Part shown: piece after piece, positions 8,463-17,036 of the stretch
Numbering within the stretch: the stretch's first letter is position 1
Layout of the letters: every line of letters starts with the position of its first letter
Assembly: GCA_965116945.1 (NCBI GenBank)
Contig: OZ220734.1
Location: 2,933,410 to 2,997,409 of the forward strand
Source: Plut-88900 sp965116945
Lineage (GTDB): Bacteria > Chloroflexota > Dehalococcoidia > Plut-88900
Direction: 5' to 3'
DNA length: 64,000 bases
Notes under the pieces: model-generated
Seen by the model: only the letters and a program-made list of their open reading frames with translations
What the model was told of the DNA's origin: nothing
The model's database searches: none
Position numbers and translations under genes: made by a program

Positions 8463-10754
8463 CTATCCCTGCGCCTTCATAGCCTCCCGCACTGCGGCGG
8501 GGTTCATTGGCAAGGTTTCTAGCCTGACTCCCACTGCATTGGCTATCGCATTGGCGAGGGCCCCGGCCGGCGGGATTATGTTGGCCTCACCGACACCCCG
8601 CACCCCAAAGGGGTGGCCGGGGTTCGGGACCTCAACGATCACGGTGTCGATCATGGGGAGGTCTAGGCTGGTTGGAAGCCGGTAGTCGAGCAGGCTGGAG
8701 TTTACGACTTGGCCGTCATCATTGAGGAAGTACTCCTCGTTCATTGCCCACCCTATGCCTTGGGCCCCGCCCCCCTGAAGCTGTCCCTCAACATAGCTCG
8801 GATGAATAGCCTTTCCCACATCCTGGACCATGGTGAACCGCAAGATCTTGACCTTGCCAGTCTCCGGGTCGACCTCAACGTCGGCGATAGATCCGGCGAA
8901 GGAGGCGCCGGCCTTGGTCGCCTGAACGTTGCCAACTCCTACTACGGGTTCACCGGTCTCTTCAATCTTGGAAGCAAGCTCGGCGAAGGACATTCTCAAC
9001 TCGGGGTCCGACTCGGAAAAGAAGATACCCTTTTCAAACTTGATGGACGCAGCGTCCAGGTCCCATATTGTGGCAGCGCGGGCGATCATCTGCTGTATAA
9101 CGTGCTCGGCCGCTTCATGGGCCGCGAGTCCCTGTTTGAACGTCACACTGCTGCCGCCCGTGCCGTTGGTGTAGCCCACTGAGTCTGTGTCAACAACGCC
9201 CGGCACAACGCTCTGTGCGGGAATGCCGAGAGTTTCGGCGGCCATCATTGCTATGGTAGTTCTGGTTCCACCTATGTCGGGGGAACCTTCCCTGAGAGCA
9301 ACCGAGCCGTCTGCATTGACCTTGATGGTGCAGCTAGCCGGGCCACCGAAGTTCATCCAAAAGCCGATTCCCACGCCCCTTCCCCGGTTCTCGCCCTCCA
9401 GGGGTGTGTTCCAATGGGGATGGTCCTTCATGGCCTGGAGCACTTCTATTCCGCCTACCCTTGGGTGGGGCACGCTATCGGCGCGCCTCGTTCCTTCCCG
9501 GGAAGCGTTATTAATCCGGAAATCTAGGGGGTCCATGCCGACAAGCGCAGCAAGTTCGTCTACCACGGTCTCGGAGGCGAAGGATGCGTTGGTTGCACCC
9601 GGGGCCCGGTAGGCCGCTGTCTTTGGCTTGTTAACCACCACGTCGAGTCCGTCAATTACGACGTTGGGAATGTCGTAAGGACCAAATACACAGAGCGCAC
9701 CCGCGCCGACCGGAGATCCGGGATAGGCGCCGGCCTCGTAGGCAAGATAGGCCTGTGCGGCTGTGAGATTTCCATCGTTGGTGGCGCCCATCTTGATTTT
9801 GATGTAGGAGCCGGGGGTCGGGCCCGTGCTCTCAATCTCTTCAGAACGGGTCATTACTATCTTGACGGGATGCCCGGTCTTTTTGGACAGAAGGGCGGCG
9901 ACCGGGTCTCCGTAGGGTTCGAATTTGCCTCCGAAGCCGCCGCCGATCTCCATAGGAACGAGGTTCACCTGCGATACGTCCAGCCCGAGGATCATAGCCG
10001 TAGCGTCCCTGATTTCGAAGGGGCCCTGGGTGCTGCACCAGATGGTGACGCGGCCGTCCCGGTTCCAGAAAGCAGTGGCGTTGTGAAGTTCGATATACCC
10101 TTGATGAACGGTCTTGGTGTCGAATTCACGCTCCACAACATGATCGGCTTCGGCGAAGGCCTTTTCAACATCACCCAGGACGTGTTGGAAGCGGCTGGCG
10201 ATGTTGCTGACCTTGTCGGTCTGCTGGCCGAACTCCTCAGTTTTCAAATCGTCGTGTAGGAGGGGTGCGCCTTCCTTGATGGCGTCCCTAACGGTGGGCA
10301 CGGGTTCGAGGACTTCGTATTCGACTTCTATGAGGTTTACGGCTTCCTCGGCGACATGAGCGTTGACCGCGGCCACTCCGGCAACGGGGTGTCCGGGATA
10401 CAGGACTTTCTTGCTGGCAAGAACGTTGTCCCGCATGAAGCGGAGGCTCATGCTGATTTCCCCCATCTGCATATTCCCCTCCTGGGTACCGGAGGGGAAG
10501 TCGGCGGCGGTTACGACGGCCTTCACGCCGGGGTACGCTTCAGCTTTCGAGGTGTCTATGGAGACGATGCGAGCGTGAGCGTGGGGACTGCGAAGGATCT
10601 TTCCGTGGAGCAGGTCGCTGGCCTGGAAGTCGGCGCCGTAGCGGGCGCGGCCCGTGACCTTATCTACACCATCGTGTCTGATGGGCCGGGTGCCTACGGT
10701 ATCGTAGGATCCGGTGGCAAGTACAACATTCGGTTCGTAGTCTGTAGTGGTCAT
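8463..10754 (-). CDS. Xanthine dehydrogenase family protein, molybdopterin-binding subunit
   Basis: 763 residues, the usual length of the large (Mo) subunit of the xanthine oxidase/CO dehydrogenase family. The a/b hammerhead domain covers about 25-135 and the Mo-cofactor-binding domain about 150-740. Visible family motifs are GGGFGGKFEPY, AYRAPGATNA (the position that reads AYRCSFR in form I CO dehydrogenase, so it is not CoxL), GGGAQGIGWAMNEE, and GVGEANIIPP, which holds the catalytic Glu. No FAD subunit or 2Fe-2S subunit gene is adjacent. GGGGGA lies upstream of the ATG. The substrate is probably an aromatic or heterocyclic compound or an aldehyde. Confidence 0.88.
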   Translation of the reverse strand: MTTTDYEPNVVLATGSYDTVGTRPIRHDGVDKVTGRARYGADFQASDLLHGKILRSPHAHARIVSIDTSKAEAYPGVKAVVTAADFPSGTQEGNMQMGEISMSLRFMRDNVLASKKVLYPGHPVAGVAAVNAHVAEEAVNLIEVEYEVLEPVPTVRDAIKEGAPLLHDDLKTEEFGQQTDKVSNIASRFQHVLGDVEKAFAEADHVVEREFDTKTVHQGYIELHNATAFWNRDGRVTIWCSTQGPFEIRDATAMILGLDVSQVNLVPMEIGGGFGGKFEPYGDPVAALLSKKTGHPVKIVMTRSEEIESTGPTPGSYIKIKMGATNDGNLTAAQAYLAYEAGAYPGSPVGAGALCVFGPYDIPNVVIDGLDVVVNKPKTAAYRAPGATNASFASETVVDELAALVGMDPLDFRINNASREGTRRADSVPHPRVGGIEVLQAMKDHPHWNTPLEGENRGRGVGIGFWMNFGGPASCTIKVNADGSVALREGSPDIGGTRTTIAMMAAETLGIPAQSVVPGVVDTDSVGYTNGTGGSSVTFKQGLAAHEAAEHVIQQMIARAATIWDLDAASIKFEKGIFFSESDPELRMSFAELASKIEETGEPVVGVGNVQATKAGASFAGSIADVEVDPETGKVKILRFTMVQDVGKAIHPSYVEGQLQGGGAQGIGWAMNEEYFLNDDGQVVNSSLLDYRLPTSLDLPMIDTVIVEVPNPGHPFGVRGVGEANIIPPAGALANAIANAVGVRLETLPMNPAAVREAMKAQG

Positions 10755-10846
10755 GGTGTTCCCCCTGAATGGCCGTTCTGAAGTCGTCTAGCTCTATGGC
10801 TGGCCCTATTCTACCCGATTCCCCAATCGATACTAGCCCGTGATTC

Positions 10847-12142
10847 TTAATATGCAGTCCCGGACAGCTTGCCCACCCCAACGGTCTGCGTGGCCCCGAG
10901 AATCTGCCCGATACGAATTCTTAGTTCATCCTGCGCGTCCTCACCGGTCATCAGGAGCGATGTTCCGCCTATGACGGACTCCACGCCCGGCAATACAATT
11001 TCCTCCTCGAAGTTGCCCGTACTCACAATCGCTTCCGCTTCCGAGGCGAAGAAGACGAACCCACTTTCGTCGTGAGAGCGTGCCATCTCAGGACTCAGGA
11101 GAGTCGCGCTTATGCCGACCGTTTCGCAGTTCCGGATCAAAAGCATGGGATCTATGGCCAAATGACCTCCACCCATCCATGAAATCACCACGCCGTCCGC
11201 GCCAACCATCCGAAGCAGCTTAGTTGCATAAGCGGCGGAAAGCTCTTTCTCGGCAAGTTTCTCGTTGCCGGCCGGTACCAGGAGTACTCCCAGAAAATTC
11301 AGGTCCTTTCCGTGTCGCTGATATAGCTCGCGAACCAGGGGATGATTCTGCTGATCGTAGATGGTACTTCTGGAGGAGGCTACGTAGTTGAATAGGCGAA
11401 AAAGGGCACCGTCTAACAACTCGTTAGGGTGCAGCAGGGTTGGCTGCCACCCCGTGGCGATGCCATACAGCAGTTCTCTAACCACCTGACAGGCGTAGAC
11501 TACCTTGGGAAGCGACGGATCAACGTCTGTGAGTTCGTACATGGATGTGGAAGCTGGTGGGAAACCCTTGACTGTTTCTGCAAGGTGAGCGGCCAAGTCT
11601 ATCTGCGCTCTTCTAATCGCCTCGTTCATTCTCTGGCTGTATACCGAGCCCCGCAGCGTGTTCAGGGTTTCGATGTCCTCCGACGGTGTTTCCGGGCCCG
11701 GTTCTCTGGGTGACAACTCAACGACCAGGTTGGCAGTCTGGGAGAAATGTGAATACCTGGCCCCGGGCCCCGACATATCCAGTATGGCTTCACGCCAGTA
11801 TCGACTCTCCCCGGCTGCGGGCATTGACACTGACATCATTGCCATCCCCTCAAGGGAGGCTGTTCTCCCGGTACCGGCTTGCACAGGCGGGCCAAGCACG
11901 CCCGGGAAAACGCACCCGGGCCCCGACTGCTTACATCGGGGCTCCACAACATCAACGATGTGTATGACGCGAGTCGAGTCTCCCGGATGCGTTGTGTGAA
12001 CCGAAATATCTTCGAAGAAGCGCCGATCGGACATTCGGGAGCGAACGTCCTCGGGGTTGACGCGTAGTTCGCCGTCAGAGTAACGGGTTTCGTCACCCAG
12101 GACGATCCGTTTTACAGGGTAGCTGGCAATTTCCAGTTTCAA
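10847..12142 (-). CDS. Glycine/sarcosine/betaine reductase component B (GrdE)-like protein, copy 1
   Basis: 431 residues. Similarity to the GrdE proprotein family is visible along its length: MKLEI...I.LGD at the start, the HPGDSTRVIHIVDVVEPR segment, FPGVLGP, RHGKDLNFLGV and the ILGATQ...GT.Y end. In clostridial GrdE the proprotein is cleaved at an internal Cys to form a pyruvoyl group; by my recollection of the family the matching stretch here (about residues 248-268, ahead of NHPLV) has no Cys. It may therefore be unprocessed. The tandem paralog follows at 12237. No selenoprotein partner (GrdA, GrdB) is in the window, so the reaction is unknown. Confidence 0.75.
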   Translation of the reverse strand: MKLEIASYPVKRIVLGDETRYSDGELRVNPEDVRSRMSDRRFFEDISVHTTHPGDSTRVIHIVDVVEPRCKQSGPGCVFPGVLGPPVQAGTGRTASLEGMAMMSVSMPAAGESRYWREAILDMSGPGARYSHFSQTANLVVELSPREPGPETPSEDIETLNTLRGSVYSQRMNEAIRRAQIDLAAHLAETVKGFPPASTSMYELTDVDPSLPKVVYACQVVRELLYGIATGWQPTLLHPNELLDGALFRLFNYVASSRSTIYDQQNHPLVRELYQRHGKDLNFLGVLLVPAGNEKLAEKELSAAYATKLLRMVGADGVVISWMGGGHLAIDPMLLIRNCETVGISATLLSPEMARSHDESGFVFFASEAEAIVSTGNFEEEIVLPGVESVIGGTSLLMTGEDAQDELRIRIGQILGATQTVGVGKLSGTAY

Positions 12143-12236
12143 CCAAGGATTTCCCGGATAGCCGTGCAGTCTACCTTAGTGACCTGATATCGCATCGTTT
12201 AGAGTTGGTCTCTGCCTGTATGTCGGCCCATTCCAA

Positions 12237-13532
12237 TCAGTATGCGGTGCCGGTCAGATTTCCCATTCCAAACGTTTGGGTAGAGCCTAGCATTTGTGTG
12301 ACGCGGGTAGTGAACGACTTTAACGGGTCATCCCCAGTGACAAATATGGAGTCCCCACCTATCACGCGGTCGACAGGAGGGAGGACTATCTCTTCTTCAT
12401 AGTTGCCGGTGCTGGTGATAGCCTCTGCTTCCGGCGCGAAGTAAACGAAGCCTGTGTCGTCGGTGGTGCGCGCCATTTCGGGGCTGAGGAGGGTTGCACT
12501 GATTCCGGCACGTTCACAGTTGCGTATCAGGAGCATTGGGTCGACTGCCAGGTGCCCGCCTCCCATCCAGGATATGACCACACCGTCGGCTTTCAGCATT
12601 TGGAGCAGCTTGGTGGCGTAACCTGTGCCGAGCTCCTTTTCAGTCAGTTTCTCAGGGCCCGCTGGTACAAGGAGCACTCCCAGGAAATTAAGGTCCTTGC
12701 CGTGACGCCGGTAAAGGTCATTTATCAAGGGGTTGTTCTGATGATGGTAGATGGTAGTCCTGACTGAGCCTGGGGTATTGAACGGACGGTAAATGGCGCC
12801 GTCCATCATTTCGTTGGGGTGGAGCAAAGTCGGCTGCCATCCGATGGCTTCGCCGTAGACGAATTCCCCCATCACCTGGCAGCAATAGACGACCCTTGGC
12901 AGGGTGGAATCTACCTTCGTAAGTGCGTAGGTTTCAACGGAGGTGGGATCGCAGCCCGAAACTGTTTCGGAGATGTAGGCAGCGACTTCCAACTGGGCCT
13001 TCCTGAGCGCCATGTTCACCCTCTGACTGTATGCAGACCCTCGGATTGTGTTGATCATCTCGAGATCATCGGCGGAGACTTCGGGGCCGGGAACTCTCGG
13101 GGTGATTTCCAATACCAGGTGGGTCTTGCCTGAAAAGGGTGAGTACAGTGCTCCTGGTGACGACATGTCCACAATCGCTTCCCGCCAATAGTAGCCCTCG
13201 CCAGCGGCAGGAGTCGACGTAGTCATGACGGTCATGCCGCTCATCCTGGCCGTCCGGCCATTGCCGACCTGCAAAGGAGGACCCAGGACGCCCGGGAAGA
13301 TGTGTCCGCTACCCGCAACCTTGTATCTCGGCTCCACAACATCCACGACGTGAATGATGCGCGTCGAGTCTCCGGGATGGGCAACATGTACCCTTACTTC
13401 TTCGAAGTAAGCTTCGTTAAACATCCTGGATCGAACTTCTTCGGCGTCGACGCACAGTTCTCCATCCGCATACCTCGGTGTATCTCCGAGGGTTATCCGT
13501 TCAACCGGGAAATTGGCAAGTTCGAGTTTCAT
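12237..13532 (-). CDS. Glycine/sarcosine/betaine reductase component B (GrdE)-like protein, copy 2
   Basis: 431 residues, exactly the length of copy 1 and alignable throughout. It shares MDGAI and YHHQNNPLI..LY.RHGKDLNFLGV with GrdE, but the short segment between them lacks the Cys expected for pyruvoyl formation. The start is set at ATG 13532 by alignment with copy 1 (MKLEL versus MKLEI); an in-frame ATG at 13580 would add 16 unmatched residues. It is the first gene of the long minus-strand run and is divergent from the acyl-CoA dehydrogenase at 13650. Confidence 0.75.
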   Translation of the reverse strand: MKLELANFPVERITLGDTPRYADGELCVDAEEVRSRMFNEAYFEEVRVHVAHPGDSTRIIHVVDVVEPRYKVAGSGHIFPGVLGPPLQVGNGRTARMSGMTVMTTSTPAAGEGYYWREAIVDMSSPGALYSPFSGKTHLVLEITPRVPGPEVSADDLEMINTIRGSAYSQRVNMALRKAQLEVAAYISETVSGCDPTSVETYALTKVDSTLPRVVYCCQVMGEFVYGEAIGWQPTLLHPNEMMDGAIYRPFNTPGSVRTTIYHHQNNPLINDLYRRHGKDLNFLGVLLVPAGPEKLTEKELGTGYATKLLQMLKADGVVISWMGGGHLAVDPMLLIRNCERAGISATLLSPEMARTTDDTGFVYFAPEAEAITSTGNYEEEIVLPPVDRVIGGDSIFVTGDDPLKSFTTRVTQMLGSTQTFGMGNLTGTAY

Positions 13533-13649
13533 GGTGATGTACCGATATCTAGTGCCGTAGTCTGTCGTGTCGTAAGACATTCGATGATACTATGGGAGCA
13601 TCCCAGACTAAAGAGGGCGGCGCGGCCGTCGGGATGCAAAGGGGGGAGC

Positions 13650-14819
13650 ATGAAGTACGAATTCACCGCAGAAGAGCAATCGTTCCGAAAGGAAGTCAAG
13701 GACTTTCTCTCCAGGGAATGGTCGGACGATACATTTACCGTGGAGGGTAGCGAGGAATGGTGGGGTGAAGAGAAGACGATGCGAAAGAAGCTGGCAAACC
13801 AGGGCTGGTTGGCGTTGTCCTGGCCCAAGGAATACGGAGGTGCAGGCGCTTCCCACATGCAGCAGGCCATTTTCACCGATGAATGGTCCTATGCTTACGC
13901 ACCTGGCCGAGACGGAGAAGGAATCGGATACATAGGCCCTGCGATCATGGTGCATGGGACTGAGGAGCAGAAGAAACAACACCTGAGCGGGATTGCCAGG
14001 GGCGAGGTTGTATGGTGCCAGGGCTACTCGGAGCCCGAGTCTGGGTCTGATCTTGCCTCACTTGGGACGCGGGCCGTCCTGGACGGAGATGAGTGGGTGA
14101 TCAACGGGCAGAAGATCTGGACCTCCCAGGCCCACTATTCCGACTGGATTCTGCTGCTTGCCCGCACCGACCCCGAAGCGCCAAAGCACCGTGGAATTAC
14201 GATGTTCCTGGCCGACATGAAAACTCCCGGGGTCTCGGTACGGCCCATAACCGACATGTCTGGTGGGCACCCCTTCAACGAGACCTTTTTTGACAACGTG
14301 CGCATACCCAAAGAAAACGTGGTTGGGGAGATCAACCGGGGATGGTATGCGGGAATGACCTTGCTGGATTTCGAGCGGTCTTCGTTACAACACTCTGCGG
14401 CGGCTCGGCGTTGCCTTGATGAGACGATAAAGTTCGCATCAGAGACTATGGTCGATGGCAAGCCTCTAATCCAAAACCCGACAGTCCGGAACAAGCTGGC
14501 AGAAATGGCGATCGAAGTAGAGGTTGCCTACATGCTTTCCTACCAGGTTGTGCACATCCAGAGCAGGGGCGAAGTGCCGAACAAAGAGGCGTCAATCGAC
14601 AAGATATGTGGCTCTTCCACAGAGCAGAGGGCGTTCAACACTGCCATGGAGATTCTCGGTCTTCACAGCCAGCTTGTTGAAGGCTCAAAGCACGTGCCTC
14701 TGCGGGGCTTTGTTGAAAAGAACTACCTTTTCACCCGGTCCACGACCATTGCAGGTGGAACCAACGAGATTCAGATGAACATCATCGCGACTCGAGGGCT
14801 GGGGCTGCCGAGACAGTAA
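13650..14819 (+). CDS. Acyl-CoA dehydrogenase family protein
   Basis: 389 residues with the standard three-part acyl-CoA dehydrogenase fold: N-terminal helices (FTAEEQSFRKEVKDFL), a middle beta domain with WCQGYSEP.SGSDLASL and KIWTSQAHYSDW, and a C-terminal helical domain ending TIAGGTNEIQMNIIATRGLGLP. The residue at the position of the catalytic Glu of medium-chain enzymes (YEGT) is Gly in AGGT, so the base must be elsewhere or the enzyme needs a partner subunit. The start is ATG 13650 with GGGGGGAGC upstream; the frame stays open upstream to about 13302 but that part matches nothing. Confidence 0.9.
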   Translation: MKYEFTAEEQSFRKEVKDFLSREWSDDTFTVEGSEEWWGEEKTMRKKLANQGWLALSWPKEYGGAGASHMQQAIFTDEWSYAYAPGRDGEGIGYIGPAIMVHGTEEQKKQHLSGIARGEVVWCQGYSEPESGSDLASLGTRAVLDGDEWVINGQKIWTSQAHYSDWILLLARTDPEAPKHRGITMFLADMKTPGVSVRPITDMSGGHPFNETFFDNVRIPKENVVGEINRGWYAGMTLLDFERSSLQHSAAARRCLDETIKFASETMVDGKPLIQNPTVRNKLAEMAIEVEVAYMLSYQVVHIQSRGEVPNKEASIDKICGSSTEQRAFNTAMEILGLHSQLVEGSKHVPLRGFVEKNYLFTRSTTIAGGTNEIQMNIIATRGLGLPRQ

Positions 14820-14822
14820 GGC

Positions 14823-15593
14823 CTACCACGCCGTCCAGCCTCCATCCACCAACACAATCTGGCCCGTGATGTAGCTGGAGGTCTCCGCAGCAAGGAAGAG
14901 GAGTGCGGTCTTCAGCTCTTCTGGCTTGCCCATCCTACCCATAGGGGTGCGCTGGGCCAGGCCTGCGAATTCGTCGGATAGGAACTCGGTGAGTTCAGTC
15001 TCGAAATATGCGGGCCCTATCGCGTTGGCGGTGACGCCCTTCTTGGCCCATTGCAGGGCCAGGGCCTTGGTCAGCCCCACCATACCGTGCTTCGATATAG
15101 AGTAGGCATAGGAATAGTCCTCCGGCACTCCCCCGACCACTGACAACACAGAAGCAATGTTTATGATCCGCCCGTAACCCTGGTCCAGCATCTTCAGCCC
15201 TGCTCGGTGAGAGCAGAGGGCGGCACTGGTAAGATTGGCATCCATCACCTTCTGCACCGCGTCGAAATCAAGATCGTCGGCAATCTTGGAACCCGGGAAG
15301 AAGGCGCCGGCGTTGTTGACCAGGATGTCTATCTTCCCGAAGGTCTCCACGGTGCGATCTATGAGATTGTCAACTTGGTCTGGGTTGGTTACGTCAGTTT
15401 GGACTACTAGGCACCGGGCCCCGAGGTCTCGCACCTTTCGGCCGGTCTCTTCGAGCTTTTCCAGTCTGCGGGCGCAGATCACGACGTCGGCCCCAGCTTG
15501 GGCGAGGGTCTCGGCGAAAGTTACACCTAGTCCCGAAGAGGCTCCAGTTACTATTCCGACGCGACCCGAAAGATCGAATAAGTCCATTGGCAT
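14823..15593 (-). CDS. SDR family NAD(P)-dependent oxidoreductase
   Basis: 256 residues of a classical short-chain dehydrogenase. TGASSGLG (about 16-23) is the nucleotide-binding TGxxxGxG motif, NNAG follows at about 90, and the catalytic Ser...YxxxK is seen in IASVLS...YAYSISKHG. The end, SSYITGQIVLVDGGWTAW, is typical. ATG 15593 (MPMDLFDLSGRV) is preferred over an in-frame ATG at 15665, which adds a stretch with no SDR similarity. It is convergent with the acyl-CoA dehydrogenase, 3 nt apart. It may oxidise a 3-hydroxyacyl or other alcohol; substrate unknown. Confidence 0.88.
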   Translation of the reverse strand: MPMDLFDLSGRVGIVTGASSGLGVTFAETLAQAGADVVICARRLEKLEETGRKVRDLGARCLVVQTDVTNPDQVDNLIDRTVETFGKIDILVNNAGAFFPGSKIADDLDFDAVQKVMDANLTSAALCSHRAGLKMLDQGYGRIINIASVLSVVGGVPEDYSYAYSISKHGMVGLTKALALQWAKKGVTANAIGPAYFETELTEFLSDEFAGLAQRTPMGRMGKPEELKTALLFLAAETSSYITGQIVLVDGGWTAW

Positions 15594-15697
15594 AACGTTT
15601 GCGACCCCCTTGAATTGGGCAAATTCTACCACCCGGCCAAGTCCTGTCTGATACACTGCGTACATCAGTGCCTTTGCATTTGATTGGAGGGAAAAAA

Positions 15698-16315
15698 TTG
15701 ATCTACGAATTCAGGACCTATACGTTAAAGGTCGGGAGTATGGGGAAGTTCGAGGATAACTTCGCCAAGGCCCTGCCTATCCGGGAGAAGCATTCCAAAC
15801 TCACTGCCTGCTGGCATACAGAGATCGGGCCTCTGAACCAGATAATCCACGTCTGGGCCTACGAGGATATGAAACACAGGGCCGAGGTCCGTGCCGCTGC
15901 GGCCGCTGAACCGGGCTGGCCTCCCCCCGGTGACGGCGAGCACATCCTGAAGATGGAGACCGAGATAGTCATGCCTGCTCCTTTCCAGGGTGCGATTGAA
16001 CCCGGTCGCCACGGCAACTTTTACGAGATGCGCTATTACGACAACCTTCCCGGCTCCATTCCGAAGATTATGGAACTCTGGGAGGAGAAAATTCCGAGAA
16101 GAGTCAAACATTCCCCTCTCTTCTTCTGTGGGTACACCGACATGGGGTCACTGAACAAGCTGATCCACATCTGGGCCTACGATGACTTGAAACAGCGCAG
16201 CGAAATACGGGCCGCGGCGGAGGCGGCGGGAGACTGGCCACCGGCCACGCGCGAATATCTTGTTACTATGTACAACAAGATCATGGTGCCGTCTTCGTTT
16301 TCGCCGGTCCACTAG
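15698..16315 (+). CDS. NIPSNAP family protein (two tandem NIPSNAP domains), copy 1
   Basis: 205 residues made of two repeats of about 100 residues (1-103 and 110-205), each with the NIPSNAP signatures YE.R.Y....GS and LN..IH.WAY.D. The family is a dimeric alpha/beta barrel with no assigned reaction in bacteria; several members sit in catabolic clusters. TTG 15698 is the likely start: GGAGGG lies 6 nt upstream, and the encoded LIYEFRTYTLK lines up with MIYEFRTYTLK of the next gene. Only 23 nt separate it from copy 2, so they are one operon. Confidence 0.85.
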   Translation: MIYEFRTYTLKVGSMGKFEDNFAKALPIREKHSKLTACWHTEIGPLNQIIHVWAYEDMKHRAEVRAAAAAEPGWPPPGDGEHILKMETEIVMPAPFQGAIEPGRHGNFYEMRYYDNLPGSIPKIMELWEEKIPRRVKHSPLFFCGYTDMGSLNKLIHIWAYDDLKQRSEIRAAAEAAGDWPPATREYLVTMYNKIMVPSSFSPVH

Positions 16316-16338
16316 TTCAAGATTCATTGGAGGAATAC

Positions 16339-16953
16339 ATGATTTACGAATTTCGCACCTACACGCTGAAACCAGGCGGAGTCCCAGAGTTCGAGAAGAT
16401 ATTTGGAGAGGCGTTGCCACACAGGGAGCAGTATTCGAAGCTGGCGGCCTTCTGGCACACGGAAGTCGGGCCCTTGAATCAGGTTATTCACGTCTGGGGA
16501 TATGAAGACGTCCAGCAGAGGTCGGAAATCCGTGCGGCGGCTGCACAAAACCCTAACTGGCCCCCGAAGGGAGGCCATCTCATCGTAAAGATGGAAAGTG
16601 AAATCGTGGTCCCGGGGCCCTTCCAGAACCCGATTGAGCCCGGTAACTACGGTCCTCTCTACGAGATGCGTTACTATGATGCCAGACCCGGTTCCATGCC
16701 CGAGATCATGGAGGCCTTTGGAAACAAACTACCCGATCGTCGCAAGCATTCGGACCTGTTCTTCGCAGGATCCACGGACATGGGTCTGCTTAATAAGCTG
16801 ATCCACATCTGGCCCTACAACGACATGAACCACCGCACGGAGACACGGGCCGCAGCGGTCGCCGCGGGGGATTGGCCTCCGCCAATCGGGCCGCACATCG
16901 TCAACATGAATACGAAATTCATGCTCCCGTCGGCATTCTCGCCTGTTCAGTAG
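16339..16953 (+). CDS. NIPSNAP family protein (two tandem NIPSNAP domains), copy 2
   Basis: 204 residues, strongly similar to the preceding gene and again a two-domain NIPSNAP protein (YEFRTYTLKPGG at the start and YEMRYYDARPGS at about 110). It starts at ATG 16339 with TGGAGGA 5 nt upstream. It ends just before a strong bidirectional hairpin at 16983. With copy 1 this gives four NIPSNAP modules in two chains, probably assembling as a hetero- or homo-oligomer. Function unknown. Confidence 0.86.
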   Translation: MIYEFRTYTLKPGGVPEFEKIFGEALPHREQYSKLAAFWHTEVGPLNQVIHVWGYEDVQQRSEIRAAAAQNPNWPPKGGHLIVKMESEIVVPGPFQNPIEPGNYGPLYEMRYYDARPGSMPEIMEAFGNKLPDRRKHSDLFFAGSTDMGLLNKLIHIWPYNDMNHRTETRAAAVAAGDWPPPIGPHIVNMNTKFMLPSAFSPVQ

Positions 16954-16982
16954 CTAGCGAGCTAGACTTTCCAGGGAAACGA

Positions 16983-17015
16983 AATCGGGGCGCCGGCAAT
17001 ACCGGCGCCCCGATT
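16983..17015. terminator. Bidirectional terminator hairpin
   Basis: Perfect 14-bp inverted repeat: left arm 16983-16996 (AATCGGGGCGCCGG), 5-nt loop, right arm 17002-17015. It lies between the converging NIPSNAP and 2-hydroxyacid dehydrogenase genes, so it can serve both strands; A/T pairs at the ends give short U-runs in either direction. Confidence 0.8.
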
Positions 17016-17036
17016 AATGTTCCGACTTGTTGAATG

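Noticed and set aside
13302..13649. Upstream extension of the acyl-CoA dehydrogenase reading frame
   Set aside because: The extension has no family similarity and overlaps the GrdE-like gene; ATG 13650 has a clear Shine-Dalgarno.
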